Assembly: GCA_024760905.1 (NCBI GenBank)
Contig: CM045734.1
Span: forward strand, 38,534,564 to 38,598,563
Reading direction: 5' to 3'
Source of the DNA: Plotosus lineatus
Taxonomy: Eukaryota; Chordata; Actinopteri; Siluriformes; Plotosidae
DNA length: 64,000 nt
Shown here: positions 41,501 through 64,000 of the stretch, one piece after another
Layout: every line of letters begins with the position of its first letter
Numbering within the stretch: the first letter of the stretch is position 1
Translations under genes and position numbers: made by a program
Notes under the pieces: generated by a model
Seen by the model: the letters and a program-made list of their open reading frames with translations, nothing else
Databases searched by the model: none
What the model was told of the DNA's origin: nothing

Positions 41501-43730
41501 TTGTTCGTTTTAATTTGTATTATTTGTTGTTGTTTTTTTTGTTTTTTTTGTTCATGTTTTGCACTATGCTCGTCTATGACCGGTCGACCCTACCACAGCT
41601 ATGACATCGGAGTCTTCTGAAGTTTAGCACCTTCCTATCCTGAGCTAATATGCTATGGTAGCTCAATGCTAGCTGCACCCACAGCCTGAAATAAAATGTT
41701 TTTTTCAACACGGCTTATAACAGCCAAATGAAAAATTATAATATTAAATAAAATTTTAGAAAAATTGAATAAATAAACAAACAGAAACAGCAATTAGGGT
41801 AATCACATTTTGTTGATAACTGCCATGAGAGTGTTGGGATACTTATCTGTGAACTTTGCACATATAGAGAAAATTTGATCACTTTTTTTTTTTTAAACAT
41901 GACCAGTAATATACATGATAAGCTGAGAAATGTTATCTTAAATTATTACTCTTTTTTTATTTATTTTTTTATTCAATTTATTAAATGTTCCTCATATCGC
42001 TGAGACCATTTTTCCGTAATTATTTCATCAACATTAACCTTGTATATTTCTGTATACAGTGAAGCCTCGGAATCCGAACGATCTAGAGTCCCTACAAATC
42101 GGAATCCCAACAAAAAATCCATGAGTTCTTCCGTCCGGGAAACCAAACAAAAACCGTAAGTCAAACTCGAGAAACGCGCGAGGAAAAGAACGAGACCGAG
42201 ACGGAGGAAAAGTGCACGACTTCTGGAAGTTGTTGATACTATGTTTCGGGGGAAGTCCGAAAGTTGTTGATACAGTACTCTGTAGTATCACAAGCATGAA
42301 CGCTAAAGCACTAAAGCTATCAAATCACTAACGCCATATACCACCTCTAGCGACAAATACGATTTAGTGTACCGAACAGAAAATCCACAGACTGGCCTAT
42401 AGGCATAACCACCTAAATAAAGTTGAAGAGGATCTATGTATGTATGTAAGCTAAGCTAAAGCGCTAGCAGCGCTGTGAACACCTTTAACTATGAGGTCAT
42501 GAGCCACTTCCATAAGGTTTTGAAAAGAAAGCAGAAACAACCCATGTTAGAAATGTTCTTCAAGAAAATAGTCATCCATGCAAAGAGGTAGCAAGAGAAA
42601 AATACACCTTTGGCTGATTTACCTGAAGCTGTTATGGAAGGGAATCCGCTTCTCTCTTCTTCTCCAACATTTACGTATGCCAACTGCTCACCACCACAAA
42701 GGTTAAAATTCTTATCTTTATTGTTCTTATGCTTTAACCTTTCTGTGGTTTTAATTTTAGTGTTTAATTTTCGACTCCCACAAAAGAGTTGCGCGTTGAA
42801 ATGCGTGTTAGAGAGGGGCGTGGCTCTCACATGCTAGTGGAGTGTTGAAAACACACACCTAATTCCATTTAATCACGAGCGCCATTCCCGGTGCTAGAAG
42901 ACTGTCTCTGGCTCTCAGCACTGTGCTCCACCAGATCCTGCTTTAGTTTGATTTCCGTGTTTCTGTGCATCTCTTTTACAGTGATTACAATTTCCCCATT
43001 TCATCTATGAAAACGGTTGCACTTTATTGATCACAGGGAAGGCACTAGAGCACTAGAAACACGGAAATCAAACTAAAGTGGGATCTGGTGGAGCACAGAG
43101 CTGAGAGCCAGAGAGAATGGGACAATCTTCTAGCACCGGGAATGGCGCTGCTAGTCTTTATAGCCAGTGATTAAATGGAGTTAAGTGTGTGTGTTTAGCA
43201 CTCCACTGGCTTGTGAGAGCCACGCCCCTCTCCAATGTGCAACTCTTTTGAGAGAGAGACCATAACACACTAAAATTAAAACCACAGAAAAGTTAGTTTC
43301 TCATAACACAGACCATAACATGGTGTACTGTATTCAATAATTTTTTCACTTAATTTGAGGACCTATGGTATGAGTTACCGTACCATTAACTTCTGTTCAA
43401 AAGACGATGGAACGGATTAAGACCATTTACATTATTTGTAATGGGAAAAGCGGATTGGGAATCCGAACAAATCGGAATCTGAGCAGCCGTCTGGAGCGGA
43501 TTAAGTTCGAGTACCGAGGCTCCACTGTATTTGAATAAATCTTGTTTTCCTGACACATATGAACCTGATTTCTGTTTCTTTACAGTTATGACAACGCTAA
43601 GATTGAGCAGTTGTTGGAAGGAAGTTTATCAGTGTTCTGGATCAAGATGGCATCTTGTTGGGTTTGCCTCTTTCTCTATATGTGGACCCTGGTGGCCCCC
43701 ATGCTCTTCCCAAAGAGGTTTGAAGCATAA
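2317..43730 (+). CDS. serinc5: SERINC5, serine incorporator 5 (whole gene, 12 coding exons)
   Basis: Multi-pass membrane protein of the serine incorporator (TDE1) family. Human SERINC5 acts at the plasma membrane, has lipid scramblase activity and restricts some retroviruses; these roles are family knowledge. Exons: 2317-2343, 24520-24687, 28332-28510, 29203-29285, 30698-30791, 34009-34220, 38330-38422, 38609-38735, 39685-39754, 39892-39928, 40136-40283, 43586-43730. They join in phase to 1383 nt, 460 aa plus stop, close to the usual family length. Visible signatures are the Cys-rich N-terminus ([14 protein letters not shown]), [47 protein letters not shown], one sequon (N293-M-T) and [20 protein letters not shown]. 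About ten hydrophobic segments are apparent. The short 9-residue first exon ending in Gln and the Cys-rich start fit SERINC5 better than SERINC1/2/3. The convergent thrombospondin neighbour supports this. No frameshift or stop interrupts the joined frame. Confidence 0.93.
3603..4532. mobile_element. TIR DNA element, family 'cagacgctccc' copy 1
   Basis: Terminal inverted repeats cagacgctccccaactta on the left and taagtcggggagcgtctg on the right, about 930 bp apart, with TA on the left flank. No coding capacity seen. Related copies are at 7812-8640, 12450-12650 and 27240-27470. It resembles non-autonomous pogo/Tigger-type elements, but the family is not certain. Confidence 0.7.
4780..5111 (+). 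mobile_element. SINE family A copy 2, with 20-bp target duplication
   Basis: Head to tail on the + strand. The flanks 4758-4777 and 5119-5138 are a 20-bp direct repeat (acagatRcataacacagaat) with one mismatch, the expected mark of LINE-driven insertion. Confidence 0.88.
5384..5762. mobile_element. Tc1-type element fragment
   Basis: Begins with the end-like block 'aaaaaaattagcatattgtg' and repeats 'aaaaaattagcatatttcat' internally. It then carries antisense transposase-derived sequence 'ttgcagaaatgactgcttca'. Only one end remains. Confidence 0.6.
5784..6085 (+). mobile_element. tRNA-derived SINE (family D) copy
   Basis: Starts with a head similar to 'agcacaatggggtaaaggtt' and a B box-like 'aagtttgaaccctga', followed by the common 'ggagtttgcatgttct' block. 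Related copies are near 58143, 61310 and the right edge of the window. Confidence 0.5.
6461..6545. repeat. (CA)n(CT)n compound microsatellite
   Basis: About 26 CA units followed by about 16 CT units. Long low-complexity reading frames over it are not genes. Confidence 0.95.
6521..7150 (+). repeat. Tandem repeat, three units of about 220 bp
   Basis: Three successive units each contain a CT-rich run, 'gggccacgcccacaagacg', 'cctgcttgacaaactcaact', 'ggatcggaattcca' and 'catttattaaacattt'. Units start near 6521, 6743 and 6962. The related element at 11745-12441 has a single unit, so this is a local expansion. Confidence 0.85.
7812..8640. mobile_element. TIR DNA element, family 'cagacgctccc' copy 2
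   Basis: Left end cagacgcttcatgactta and right end taagtcagggagcgtctg are inverted, with TA on both flanks. The interior is similar to copy 1 (e.g. 'catgaagcttaaaacagcca', 'caacaatatttgct'). Confidence 0.75.
8704..9475 (-). mobile_element. RTE-clade LINE fragment (end of reverse transcriptase)
   Basis: On the - strand, a 99-residue frame includes [40 protein letters not shown] and [20 protein letters not shown], the typical C-terminus of RTE-type LINE polyproteins. Farther upstream, [20 protein letters not shown] marks the RT palm motif (FADD). Stops and frameshifts break the frame; this is a 5'-truncated dead copy. Confidence 0.85.
11034..11675. mobile_element. Tigger-like non-autonomous element ('cagtaggccc' type)
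   Basis: Inverted ends cagtaggcccccattttt and gtcacgggcctactg, flanked by TA, about 640 bp apart. A SINE family A scrap ('ggggtcgccaccgcgaataa') lies inside at about 11205-11275. Confidence 0.7.
11676..11736. repeat. (GT)n(AT)n compound microsatellite
   Basis: GT run followed by AT run, joining two adjacent TIR elements. Confidence 0.95.
11745..12441. mobile_element. Tigger/pogo-like element, family 'cagtcggcccc' copy 2
   Basis: Inverted ends cagtcggccccctactta and taggtagggggccgactg. It matches copy 1 in reverse orientation, with one copy of the internal unit. The left end 'cagtcgg' is duplicated (11738-11751). Confidence 0.8.
12450..12655. mobile_element. TIR element 'cagacgctccc' family, left-end fragment
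   Basis: Starts acagactctccccaattta and continues with 'ttccagtgacgcatgac' and 'accattaccgtatctcataa' as in copy 1, then stops. No right end was found. Confidence 0.65.
13270..13371. mobile_element. TIR element 'cagggatccctc' family, end fragment
   Basis: Right end 'agtgagggatccctgta' with 'cccaattaactgcggaaa' just inside, matching the ends of the elements at 31088-31560 and 32668-33110. Confidence 0.6.
13591..13932 (+). mobile_element. SINE family A copy 3
   Basis: tRNA-like head (gggcagtggtggtctcgtgg, B box aggttcgagtccccac), body 'aactgggttatcaaaggtgg' and tail 'aaaagccgaaaggaag'. No target duplication was recognised. Confidence 0.82.
14417..15193. mobile_element. Tigger/pogo-like element, family 'cagtcggcccc' copy 3
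   Basis: Inverted ends cagttggtccccttctta and taagaagggggctgactg, TA on both flanks. The interior is diverged, with two copies of 'tggcctcccaytggctagga' and a three-unit minisatellite at 14778-15030. Confidence 0.72.
14778..15030 (+). repeat. Minisatellite with embedded (CA)n, three units
   Basis: The block 'ctgctaagaagacatggtca' occurs at about 14795, 14880 and 15010. The units are joined by CA-rich runs and by 'gtgattcccggtgc' blocks. Confidence 0.8.
15313..16722. mobile_element. Foldback-type composite element with about 400-bp arms
   Basis: The left 330 bp matches the 'cagtaggcccttgac' Tigger-like end (here caataggccattgacta). From about 15643 to 16050 follows an arm that reappears inverted at about 16335-16720, e.g. 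'ttcaattattattccagtac' against its complement, and 'ttggagtgacgtctccaaga' against its complement. The loop is about 285 bp. The same arm exists once, uninverted, at 41290-41680. Confidence 0.75.
16725..18890. other. Intron 1 sequence without assigned feature
   Basis: About 2.2 kb of AT-rich sequence. Short frames on both strands show no recognisable domain. No element ends were found apart from poly(C) and A-rich spots. Confidence 0.4.
18913..19089 (+). pseudogene. THAP-domain exon, frameshifted
   Basis: Starts [20 protein letters not shown] and [20 protein letters not shown]: the C-x3-C pair, FP and the conserved Trp of a THAP (C2CH) zinc finger. After about 19040 the frame slips by one base. 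The next frame then gives [16 protein letters not shown], the C-x2-H end of the domain, up to a good donor TCAG|gtaaat. THAP domains occur in host DNA-binding proteins and in P-element-like transposases; which this was cannot be told. A Tc1 element starts 20 bp later. Confidence 0.7.
19109..20592 (-). mobile_element. Tc1-type transposon, degenerate transposase on - strand
   Basis: Imperfect inverted ends (about 19109-19131 and 20570-20592, sharing CAACAAAA and TTCTTGTGAC) next to TA dinucleotides. The - strand at 19774-19442 encodes [20 protein letters not shown] and later [10 protein letters not shown] and [20 protein letters not shown], the DDE catalytic core of Tc1 transposases with the second Asp (QDN) and the Glu-to-Asp region (WDEMD). 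The N-terminal half lies in other frames (20189-19775), so the gene is broken. Confidence 0.85.
20696..21041 (-). mobile_element. SINE family A copy 4, with 19-bp target duplication
   Basis: Flanks 20677-20695 and 21042-21060 are identical (agacactgtataggcttat). The head with B box is at the right (GGGTTCGAGTCCCC on - strand) and the tail at the left. The perfect duplication suggests a fairly recent insertion. Confidence 0.92.
21045..22600. other. Intron 1 sequence, possible C2H2-like fragment
   Basis: Mostly AT-rich. On the - strand near 22602-22530 a short stretch reads [20 protein letters not shown], which resembles the first half of a C2H2 finger but lacks a clear second zinc-binding His. 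No element ends were recognised. Confidence 0.3.
22900..23340 (-). pseudogene. Fragment of an unidentified multi-exon protein (KELKAYKS motif)
   Basis: On the - strand: [40 protein letters not shown], and [17 protein letters not shown], ending near a donor-like gtaagc at 22899. A one-base slip near 22925 would give the ending [11 protein letters not shown] associate the motif KELKAYKS with uncharacterised, often repeat-like animal proteins that carry SWIM-type and YqaJ-like domains, but this is recollection and no such domain is seen here. Orientation is opposite to the THAP exon at 18913. Confidence 0.35.
23698..23771. repeat. (TA)n(CA)n microsatellite
   Basis: About 31 TA units followed by six CA units. 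Confidence 0.97.
24520..24687 (+). CDS. serinc5: SERINC5 coding exon 2
   Basis: 56 codons, phase 0 at both ends, acceptor cccccatag|C and donor ACT|gtaagt. It encodes residues 10-65: the Cys-rich segment ([14 protein letters not shown], then [19 protein letters not shown]) and the first membrane helix ([12 protein letters not shown]). Confidence 0.95.
24843..25565 (+). mobile_element. Internally deleted hAT element with 8-bp target duplication
   Basis: Ends cagtgcttctcaa and ttgagaagcactg are inverted; flanks ATTTAACC (24835-24842) and ATTTAACA (25566-25573) form the 8-bp duplication of hAT elements. Inside, a short frame near 25000-25108 reads [20 protein letters not shown] then [13 protein letters not shown] and a stop, the usual C-terminus of ZBED5/SCAND3-like hAT transposases. 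Only the ends and this tail remain (723 bp). Confidence 0.85.
25574..26960. other. Intron 2 sequence without assigned feature
   Basis: No coding exon or clear element was found. A candidate exon-like stretch at 25910-25942 was considered and dropped. Confidence 0.35.
26963..27004. repeat. (GT)n microsatellite
   Basis: About 20 GT units. Adjacent 27020-27200 is a G-rich 'gcggggcggg' block repeated several times, probably part of an old hAT-type element. Confidence 0.9.
27237..27475. mobile_element. TIR element 'cagacgctccc' family, end fragment
   Basis: Begins tacagacgctccctgac and continues with blocks shared in reverse with 3960-4140 and 8050-8270, e.g. 'ttgattggctgttttaagct' and 'cttgaaagaccggaagtc'. 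Confidence 0.65.
27476..27560. repeat. Short 'ttggccaaaacgtcc' repeat cluster
   Basis: Five to six imperfect copies of the palindromic-looking unit ttggccaaaacgtcc, probably the end of a small DNA element. Confidence 0.5.
28117..28285 (-). mobile_element. tRNA-related fish SINE (family B), upstream of SERINC5 exon 3
   Basis: Contains 'ccatttggcagacgtcctta' and 'tgattggttgagggttaagg', then 'ttgaacccctgaccttctga' and 'ctgagccaccactgc'. On the - strand this is a tRNA head followed by the family tail. Common in otophysan fishes by my recollection. Confidence 0.65.
28332..28510 (+). CDS. serinc5: SERINC5 coding exon 3
   Basis: 179 nt, residues 66-125, acceptor tttgttttag|T, donor GG|gtaagc. Carries [20 protein letters not shown] and the helix starting VCFGMACF. 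Six TTC codons in a row (28437-28454) give a Phe6 run within that helix. Confidence 0.95.
29203..29285 (+). CDS. serinc5: SERINC5 coding exon 4
   Basis: 83 nt between ccattcag and gtaatg. It starts by completing the split Gly codon of the HNGFWF motif and encodes a helix rich in Leu, Ala and Cys followed by [11 protein letters not shown]. Confidence 0.93.
30698..30791 (+). CDS. serinc5: SERINC5 coding exon 5
   Basis: 94 nt between gctacag and gtaaga, preceded by a strong pyrimidine tract. Encodes [17 protein letters not shown] and [13 protein letters not shown], the most conserved helix of the family. Confidence 0.95.
31088..31562. mobile_element. TIR element 'cagggatccctc' family copy
   Basis: Inverted ends cagggatccctcactttcc and agtagcgagggatccctg. 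The interior has poly(C), a stretch 'tataatatcaataaatacat' and a long poly(T). No coding capacity. Confidence 0.72.
31640..31890 (-). mobile_element. SINE family A copy 5, head missing
   Basis: Tail and body match ('gtcgccacagcgaatcatct', 'atgcccttcctgtcacaacc', 'tttgataacccagttat'). The tRNA-like head expected at the right is absent. Confidence 0.78.
32670..33110. mobile_element. TIR element 'cagggatccctc' family copy
   Basis: Left end 'agggatccgtccctcacttt' and right end 'aagtagggtgggttccctg', both diverged, with an interior similar to 31088-31562. Confidence 0.65.
33111..34008. other. SERINC5 intron 5, last part
   Basis: AT-rich, with no recognised repeat or coding signal before exon 6. 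Confidence 0.4.
34009..34220 (+). CDS. serinc5: SERINC5 coding exon 6
   Basis: 212 nt between cgctgcag and gtaagt. Encodes two helices with [19 protein letters not shown], a loop with [20 protein letters not shown] and the end [10 protein letters not shown]. Confidence 0.95.
34221..35454. other. SERINC5 intron 6, first part
   Basis: AT-rich with a (CT)n run near 35107-35122 and a short G run. Nothing else recognised. Confidence 0.4.
35455..37330 (+). mobile_element. Rex3-like LINE, 5' half (endonuclease region), decayed
   Basis: Starts with a hairpin-forming leader (ccacc-ttatcgt-ggtgg) and then coding remains: [39 protein letters not shown] (endonuclease start), [40 protein letters not shown] (endonuclease DF and SMIDF motifs), [11 protein letters not shown], and [20 protein letters not shown] leading into the RT. 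Several frameshifts; it breaks off at LCNIA before the RT palm. The 3' half of the same family is seen at 49815-50985 in the opposite orientation. The family name is by recollection of fish LINEs. Confidence 0.78.
37905..38100 (+). mobile_element. tRNA-headed SINE, possibly with Meta-type core
   Basis: Head 'ggggatttagctcagttggt' (A box) and 'gtagttcgaatccggc' (B box) look like a degenerate Ala-type tRNA, but the acceptor ends do not pair, so it is not a tRNA gene. The following 'ttgcttcttgcttggcgctc' resembles the conserved core of a wide-spread SINE superfamily in invertebrates; this is a recollection. Confidence 0.5.
38330..38422 (+). CDS. serinc5: SERINC5 coding exon 7
   Basis: 93 nt between tcctaacag and gtgagt. 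In the phase set by exon 6 it reads [19 protein letters not shown] then [11 protein letters not shown], matching the family. The frame reading SNPPQACSS over the same bases is a shadow. Confidence 0.94.
38545..38585. repeat. (CT)n microsatellite before SERINC5 exon 8
   Basis: About 18 CT units. Forms part of the pyrimidine tract ahead of the exon 8 acceptor. Confidence 0.95.
38609..38735 (+). CDS. serinc5: SERINC5 coding exon 8
   Basis: 127 nt between tgcctttag and gtatta. Encodes the extracellular loop with the sequon N-M-T (GRNMTVC, equivalent to the human glycosylated loop) and the helix [11 protein letters not shown]. The upstream intron holds a (CT)n tract that lengthens the polypyrimidine region. 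Confidence 0.93.
38736..39684. other. SERINC5 intron 8
   Basis: No repeat with clear ends was seen. A T18 run near 39615 precedes the exon 9 acceptor region. Confidence 0.4.
39685..39754 (+). CDS. serinc5: SERINC5 coding exon 9
   Basis: 70 nt reading [20 protein letters not shown] then QENE in the phase from exon 8; SCLTSTT is a family motif. The acceptor used here is gttaacag. A second AG 21 nt upstream (39661-39663) has the better pyrimidine tract and is in frame. The donor GAG|gtctgg is weak. Confidence 0.82.
39892..39928 (+). CDS. serinc5: SERINC5 coding exon 10 (37-nt microexon)
   Basis: 37 nt between ccctttcag and gtagga, encoding [12 protein letters not shown]. It corresponds to the IARCCFCF segment of the cytoplasmic loop. 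The flanking introns are only 137 and 207 nt. Confidence 0.87.
40136..40283 (+). CDS. serinc5: SERINC5 coding exon 11
   Basis: 148 nt between tgttgcag and gtaagt. Encodes an acidic stretch ([20 protein letters not shown]) and the near-C-terminal helix [20 protein letters not shown]. Confidence 0.95.
40965..41685. mobile_element. Tigger-like element end fused to the foldback arm
   Basis: Left end cagtaggcccttgactattc. From about 41290 on it matches the arm of the foldback element at 15643-16050 ('ttggagtgacgtctccaaga', 'ccggtcgaccctaccacagc'). No right end was found. Confidence 0.65.
42057..43530. mobile_element. Tigger-like element with long internal hairpin
   Basis: Inverted ends cagtgaagcctcggaat and gtaccgaggctccactg with TA flanks. 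Inside, about 42735-42980 and 43050-43290 are inverted copies ('cattcccggtgctagaag' against 'cttctagcaccgggaatg', 'tctgtggttttaattttagt' against its complement). No transposase frame. It lies just before SERINC5 exon 12. Confidence 0.8.
43586..43730 (+). CDS. serinc5: SERINC5 terminal coding exon 12
   Basis: 145 nt from acceptor tctttacag to TAA at 43728-43730. Encodes the last helix ([20 protein letters not shown]) and the tail [12 protein letters not shown]. The acceptor lies 55 nt past the right end of a Tigger-like insertion (42057-43530). Confidence 0.95.
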
Positions 43731-45700
43731 AGCCAGTCTCCAAATATATTGCATCTATCCTGCCACTAAAACATTCTGTATATTTTCTTGTTATTGTTCC
43801 TTAAATGTTACATTTATATGATTTCATTTTCAAGGCGAAACTGCCTGACAGTTTAAAGGTGGATTGCTGGAGATCTGTTACATGTATGGATTCTGATGTC
43901 ATTTGATTACTTGATAATCAGAACAGAGTCTTGTGTTCTGTTTTTATTAGCAAACAGAAGTCATGAAGGTATAAGAAAGCAAAGAATTGCTCAGTCTCTC
44001 TTCACTCGAACAGTCATGTGTGTTGCGTTTGCATCTATTTATAGATAAAGTATTCTATGCAAGTCACTCGAGCATGTGTTCAATTCTGGCATATTTTCCA
44101 GTTCCTTGTGTTTGTACTATTCAGACCAAAATAATGGCTAGCTATGAAGGTTTGTTTCAAGGTGGATTAGTTCTGTTTTAATCTAATAGACTAAAATGAT
44201 TGTATGTAAAAGCCAACATTCCTAGAGCACTCTCCCTTTAATTTTCAGCAAAAGAAAGCGACCAATTCATTAGTGGAGATTCAAAGGTTCACGCAAGTAC
44301 AGTCAGCTCAGTGCTGATCATGTTTATTCCACTGCTTTATTCTTAGTAATGTTTTTTCATCTTCTTTCATTTCTTTGTTGTTAATTTAAAAAAATATTAC
44401 ATCCAAAGGTGCCTTGGATGCTCTAAATGATTTGAACTTAATCGAGCAGCACTCATTCATGCTCAAGACTTGCATGGATTCATCCCAGTGTAAATAAGAT
44501 ACACTTCATTACATGTTTTATACCACCATGTAAAGTCAGTTTACTTTCAAAACTCCAAATTTGTGGGTGTTGTCACTTTAGATAATTTTTGATCAGTCGA
44601 AAGTCGTTAAAAATTGTTTAAGTAATTTAAAGTGTTTCCCCTTTGAAGGGCGATGTTGCTTTATTTGTTTGATTTATGATGTTTTTCATTGGTATGAAAA
44701 AATTGTGAAACTAAATATTGAACTGGATTTTTTTTCTTTTTTTAACTTTTAAATGTGTGTTTTTGTGTTCTTTTTTTTAACATTTTCTAAAAAAATTTTT
44801 ACATCTGTTGCTTTTTATTTAAGATGCATATTGGTTTGGATTAGAGCAGTGATATTACCTCGAACGATTAAAAGGAAGTGAAGATTTAGGATCTTCTACT
44901 GTTTGCTTGATACCCAGTGTATCCGTAGAATTCAAAATGCAAAACAGTCACCATGTGAACTTCGATATACTCTGAGGTAAAACTATACAAACACTGTACT
45001 GAATATTCTTTCCTGCAAGGTGTAAACTAATGAGCCTAAAAAGCAAATGTAAGTGAAGCATATTGAATTTTTAGTCATTTGTTTTATACTCTCTTTAGTC
45101 AAAGTAATTTTTTTATCTTTTCCTTAAAGCACGATTAAGGAATCACTGCATCAGTGCCATGACCACTTAGCGAGCAGCTCTTTTACCCGAGAGCACAGTG
45201 TAGGTTTTAGTTCAAAGCCTCAGTTATTACAAATGCTAATGATGTAAATGCAATTCCTAAAGCCTGACGAACGACAAGATATGTGCAGACTTGCTTTATT
45301 CTCTTTCAATATGTATATCTGTGAATTATTTGGTGCTCTATATTGTCACATTGTGTCTAGATAAAAAGAAATATAGGCTAAAGATGAAGGATAGCTGTAT
45401 GGTAAAGGTATCTGATTTACTTTATTCTCATAAAAAGGCCACTTTCCATCTGTAACTCTTCATATTCTTCTGTTCCTACTAATTTTGCATGTCATTAATG
45501 TGTACCTTGTCAAAGCCATTGTACATTCTGTATGTTTACAGATATATTTGACCTTCATTTTAAAATATGCCTTTTTATGTTGTTTTCTTACCTGTTTGAA
45601 TATTTTGAGGTAATTATAAATGACCCAAGCCTAACTGTGCAACCTGTACTTTTGATGATATTTGTTTTGAACTTTAAATAAAAAAGAGACATTACAAAAT
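43731..45700 (+). other. serinc5: SERINC5 3' UTR
   Basis: About 1.97 kb of AT-rich sequence after the TAA. No recognisable repeat was found in it, unlike the introns on either side, and this fits a transcribed UTR. The end is set by the AATAAA at 45677. Confidence 0.7.
45677..45682 (+). terminator. Poly(A) signal AATAAA of SERINC5
   Basis: AATAAA followed by A-rich sequence and then a TTCTTTTTCT tract near 45709. It is the best-placed canonical hexamer after the stop codon. Confidence 0.65.
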
Positions 45701-46050
45701 TAAATATCGTTCTTTTTCTATGGAAAGAAAAGTTGTCTTTTAATTCCATTTGGATACATCATGACATTGAACTGGTTTAGAAAAAGCTTAAATACTTTAT
45801 GGCACTTTCAGCTGCTGAAAACAAAACAAATTTGATTAGTGCAAGCTGAAGCATGTTCACCCAGCTTGGCTCTGTCCCATAATAATAAGCATAAAAGAAA
45901 TCCCAATTGTTTGAGGCATAATACAATTCAACATCCCTGTCATAGGCACATTACTGAAACGATGAATCTTTTAACAAACACTTTTCTTACTGTTTAACCT
46001 CTTCAAGCCCAAAACATCCTGTGGTATCATTTCAGCGATTCATCATAAAG
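45700..46050. other. Intergenic gap between two convergent 3' ends
   Basis: About 350 bp with no coding or repeat signal. It is the whole space between the two poly(A) signals. Confidence 0.5.
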
Positions 46051-46053
46051 CAC

Positions 46054-46059
46054 TTTATT
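46054..46059 (-). terminator. Probable poly(A) signal of THBS4
   Basis: AATAAA on the - strand, about 340 nt past the THBS4 stop. It sits only about 370 bp from the SERINC5 hexamer on the other strand. Other signals in the AT-rich gap cannot be ruled out. Confidence 0.5.
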
Positions 46060-46399
46060 CCGCCAGTATTCTGAATTATTCAGTATTATTACTCACAGAG
46101 ACAAAACTAAGAACGTTGTGTGCATGAGTGGGGAAGGCAAATCCGGTCCCAAAGTTATTATTAGTTCCCATCAGGCTTGCTGATGGTTTTCCATACAACA
46201 CTGAATACATCCAAATAGGTAAGTAAAGCGCAAAGCAGACGTTTCTTCTCACTTGAATTCTACCTTACCTATATGACTCGTTTAGAAGACTACACATTCA
46301 CCCAGAAAGGTCTCACAAAGCAAGTGGAGAGGATTGATTAATATGTTACTCTTTAATAACTGGGCAATACTGCATAATTTTAGGGGACAATGATCTGAT

Positions 46400-63655
<17,256 letters not shown>

Positions 63656-64000
63656 CTGACACGAATAGATTTTGGTTTTAGCCACAATAGAAGAGGGTAT
63701 GTGATAAACATGGACTTGAATGTATAAACTGGTTTTAAAAATCACATTGTATGTGTAATGGAAGAATTTCAATGGCCTTGTTTAAATCCAACAATACATT
63801 CAGACTAATGGAATGAATAAAGAAATTATAGCCCTGATTTATTTAAACGTAGAAGTATGTTTAGAAGTGATTCTTTATTGTGTCACTGATGGGAATTAAT
63901 GTTATCATGTTTACCCCACAGTGAGAAGGACCTGAGTTCGGGGCTTGGACATTTCTGTGTGGAGTTTACATGTTCTCCCCATGTTTATGTGGACTTTCTA

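Overview
This window is vertebrate nuclear DNA, most likely from a teleost fish. Two intron-rich genes lie tail to tail in a sea of mobile elements. SERINC5 runs on the + strand (12 coding exons, 2317-43730, predicted 460 aa). A thrombospondin, best called THBS4, runs on the - strand (13 coding exons in view, 63655 down to 46400, the C-terminal 611 aa). The 5' part of the thrombospondin gene (N-terminal domain, coiled coil, first EGF-like repeats) lies beyond the right edge. The two genes converge: stop codons are 2.67 kb apart and the putative poly(A) signals only about 370 bp apart. Human THBS4 and SERINC5 have the same convergent neighbourhood, and this supports both names. The teleost assignment comes from the repeats (Tc1, Rex3-like and RTE LINEs, hAT and pogo/Tigger elements, tRNA-derived SINEs), which look fish-like. 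The exact species cannot be read from the sequence. All exons were joined by hand using GT/AG sites, reading phase and similarity to the known protein families.

Layout. 1-494 is the end of a hAT element coding for a BED-finger fragment. 2317-2343 is SERINC5 exon 1. Its 22-kb intron 1 (2344-24519) is a graveyard of SINEs, Tigger/pogo-like elements with TA duplications, a Tc1 element, an RTE LINE, a large foldback element, a broken THAP-domain exon and a broken exon of another unidentified protein. SERINC5 exons 2-12 lie between 24520 and 43730, again separated by repeats, including the 5' half of a Rex3-like LINE (35455-37330) and a Tigger element with a long internal hairpin (42057-43530). 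The SERINC5 3' UTR is 43731 to about 45700. The THBS4 3' end starts near 46054. The 5.9-kb THBS4 intron between 46728 and 52669 holds a long AT/ATGT microsatellite, a Tc1 element with a Tigger copy inside it, the 3' half of a Rex3-like LINE and another Tigger element. From 52670 to 63655 the remaining THBS4 exons alternate with Tc1, hAT and SINE insertions.

The two genes do not share a pathway in any way visible here. SERINC5 is a multi-pass membrane protein of the serine incorporator family. THBS4 is a secreted, calcium-binding pentameric matrix glycoprotein. No RNA gene that looks functional, CRISPR array or prokaryotic feature was seen. The more unusual content is structural: several related short TIR families, long foldback structures, nested insertions, SINE copies with clear 15-20 bp target duplications, a possible tandem splice acceptor in SERINC5 and an atypical acceptor in THBS4.
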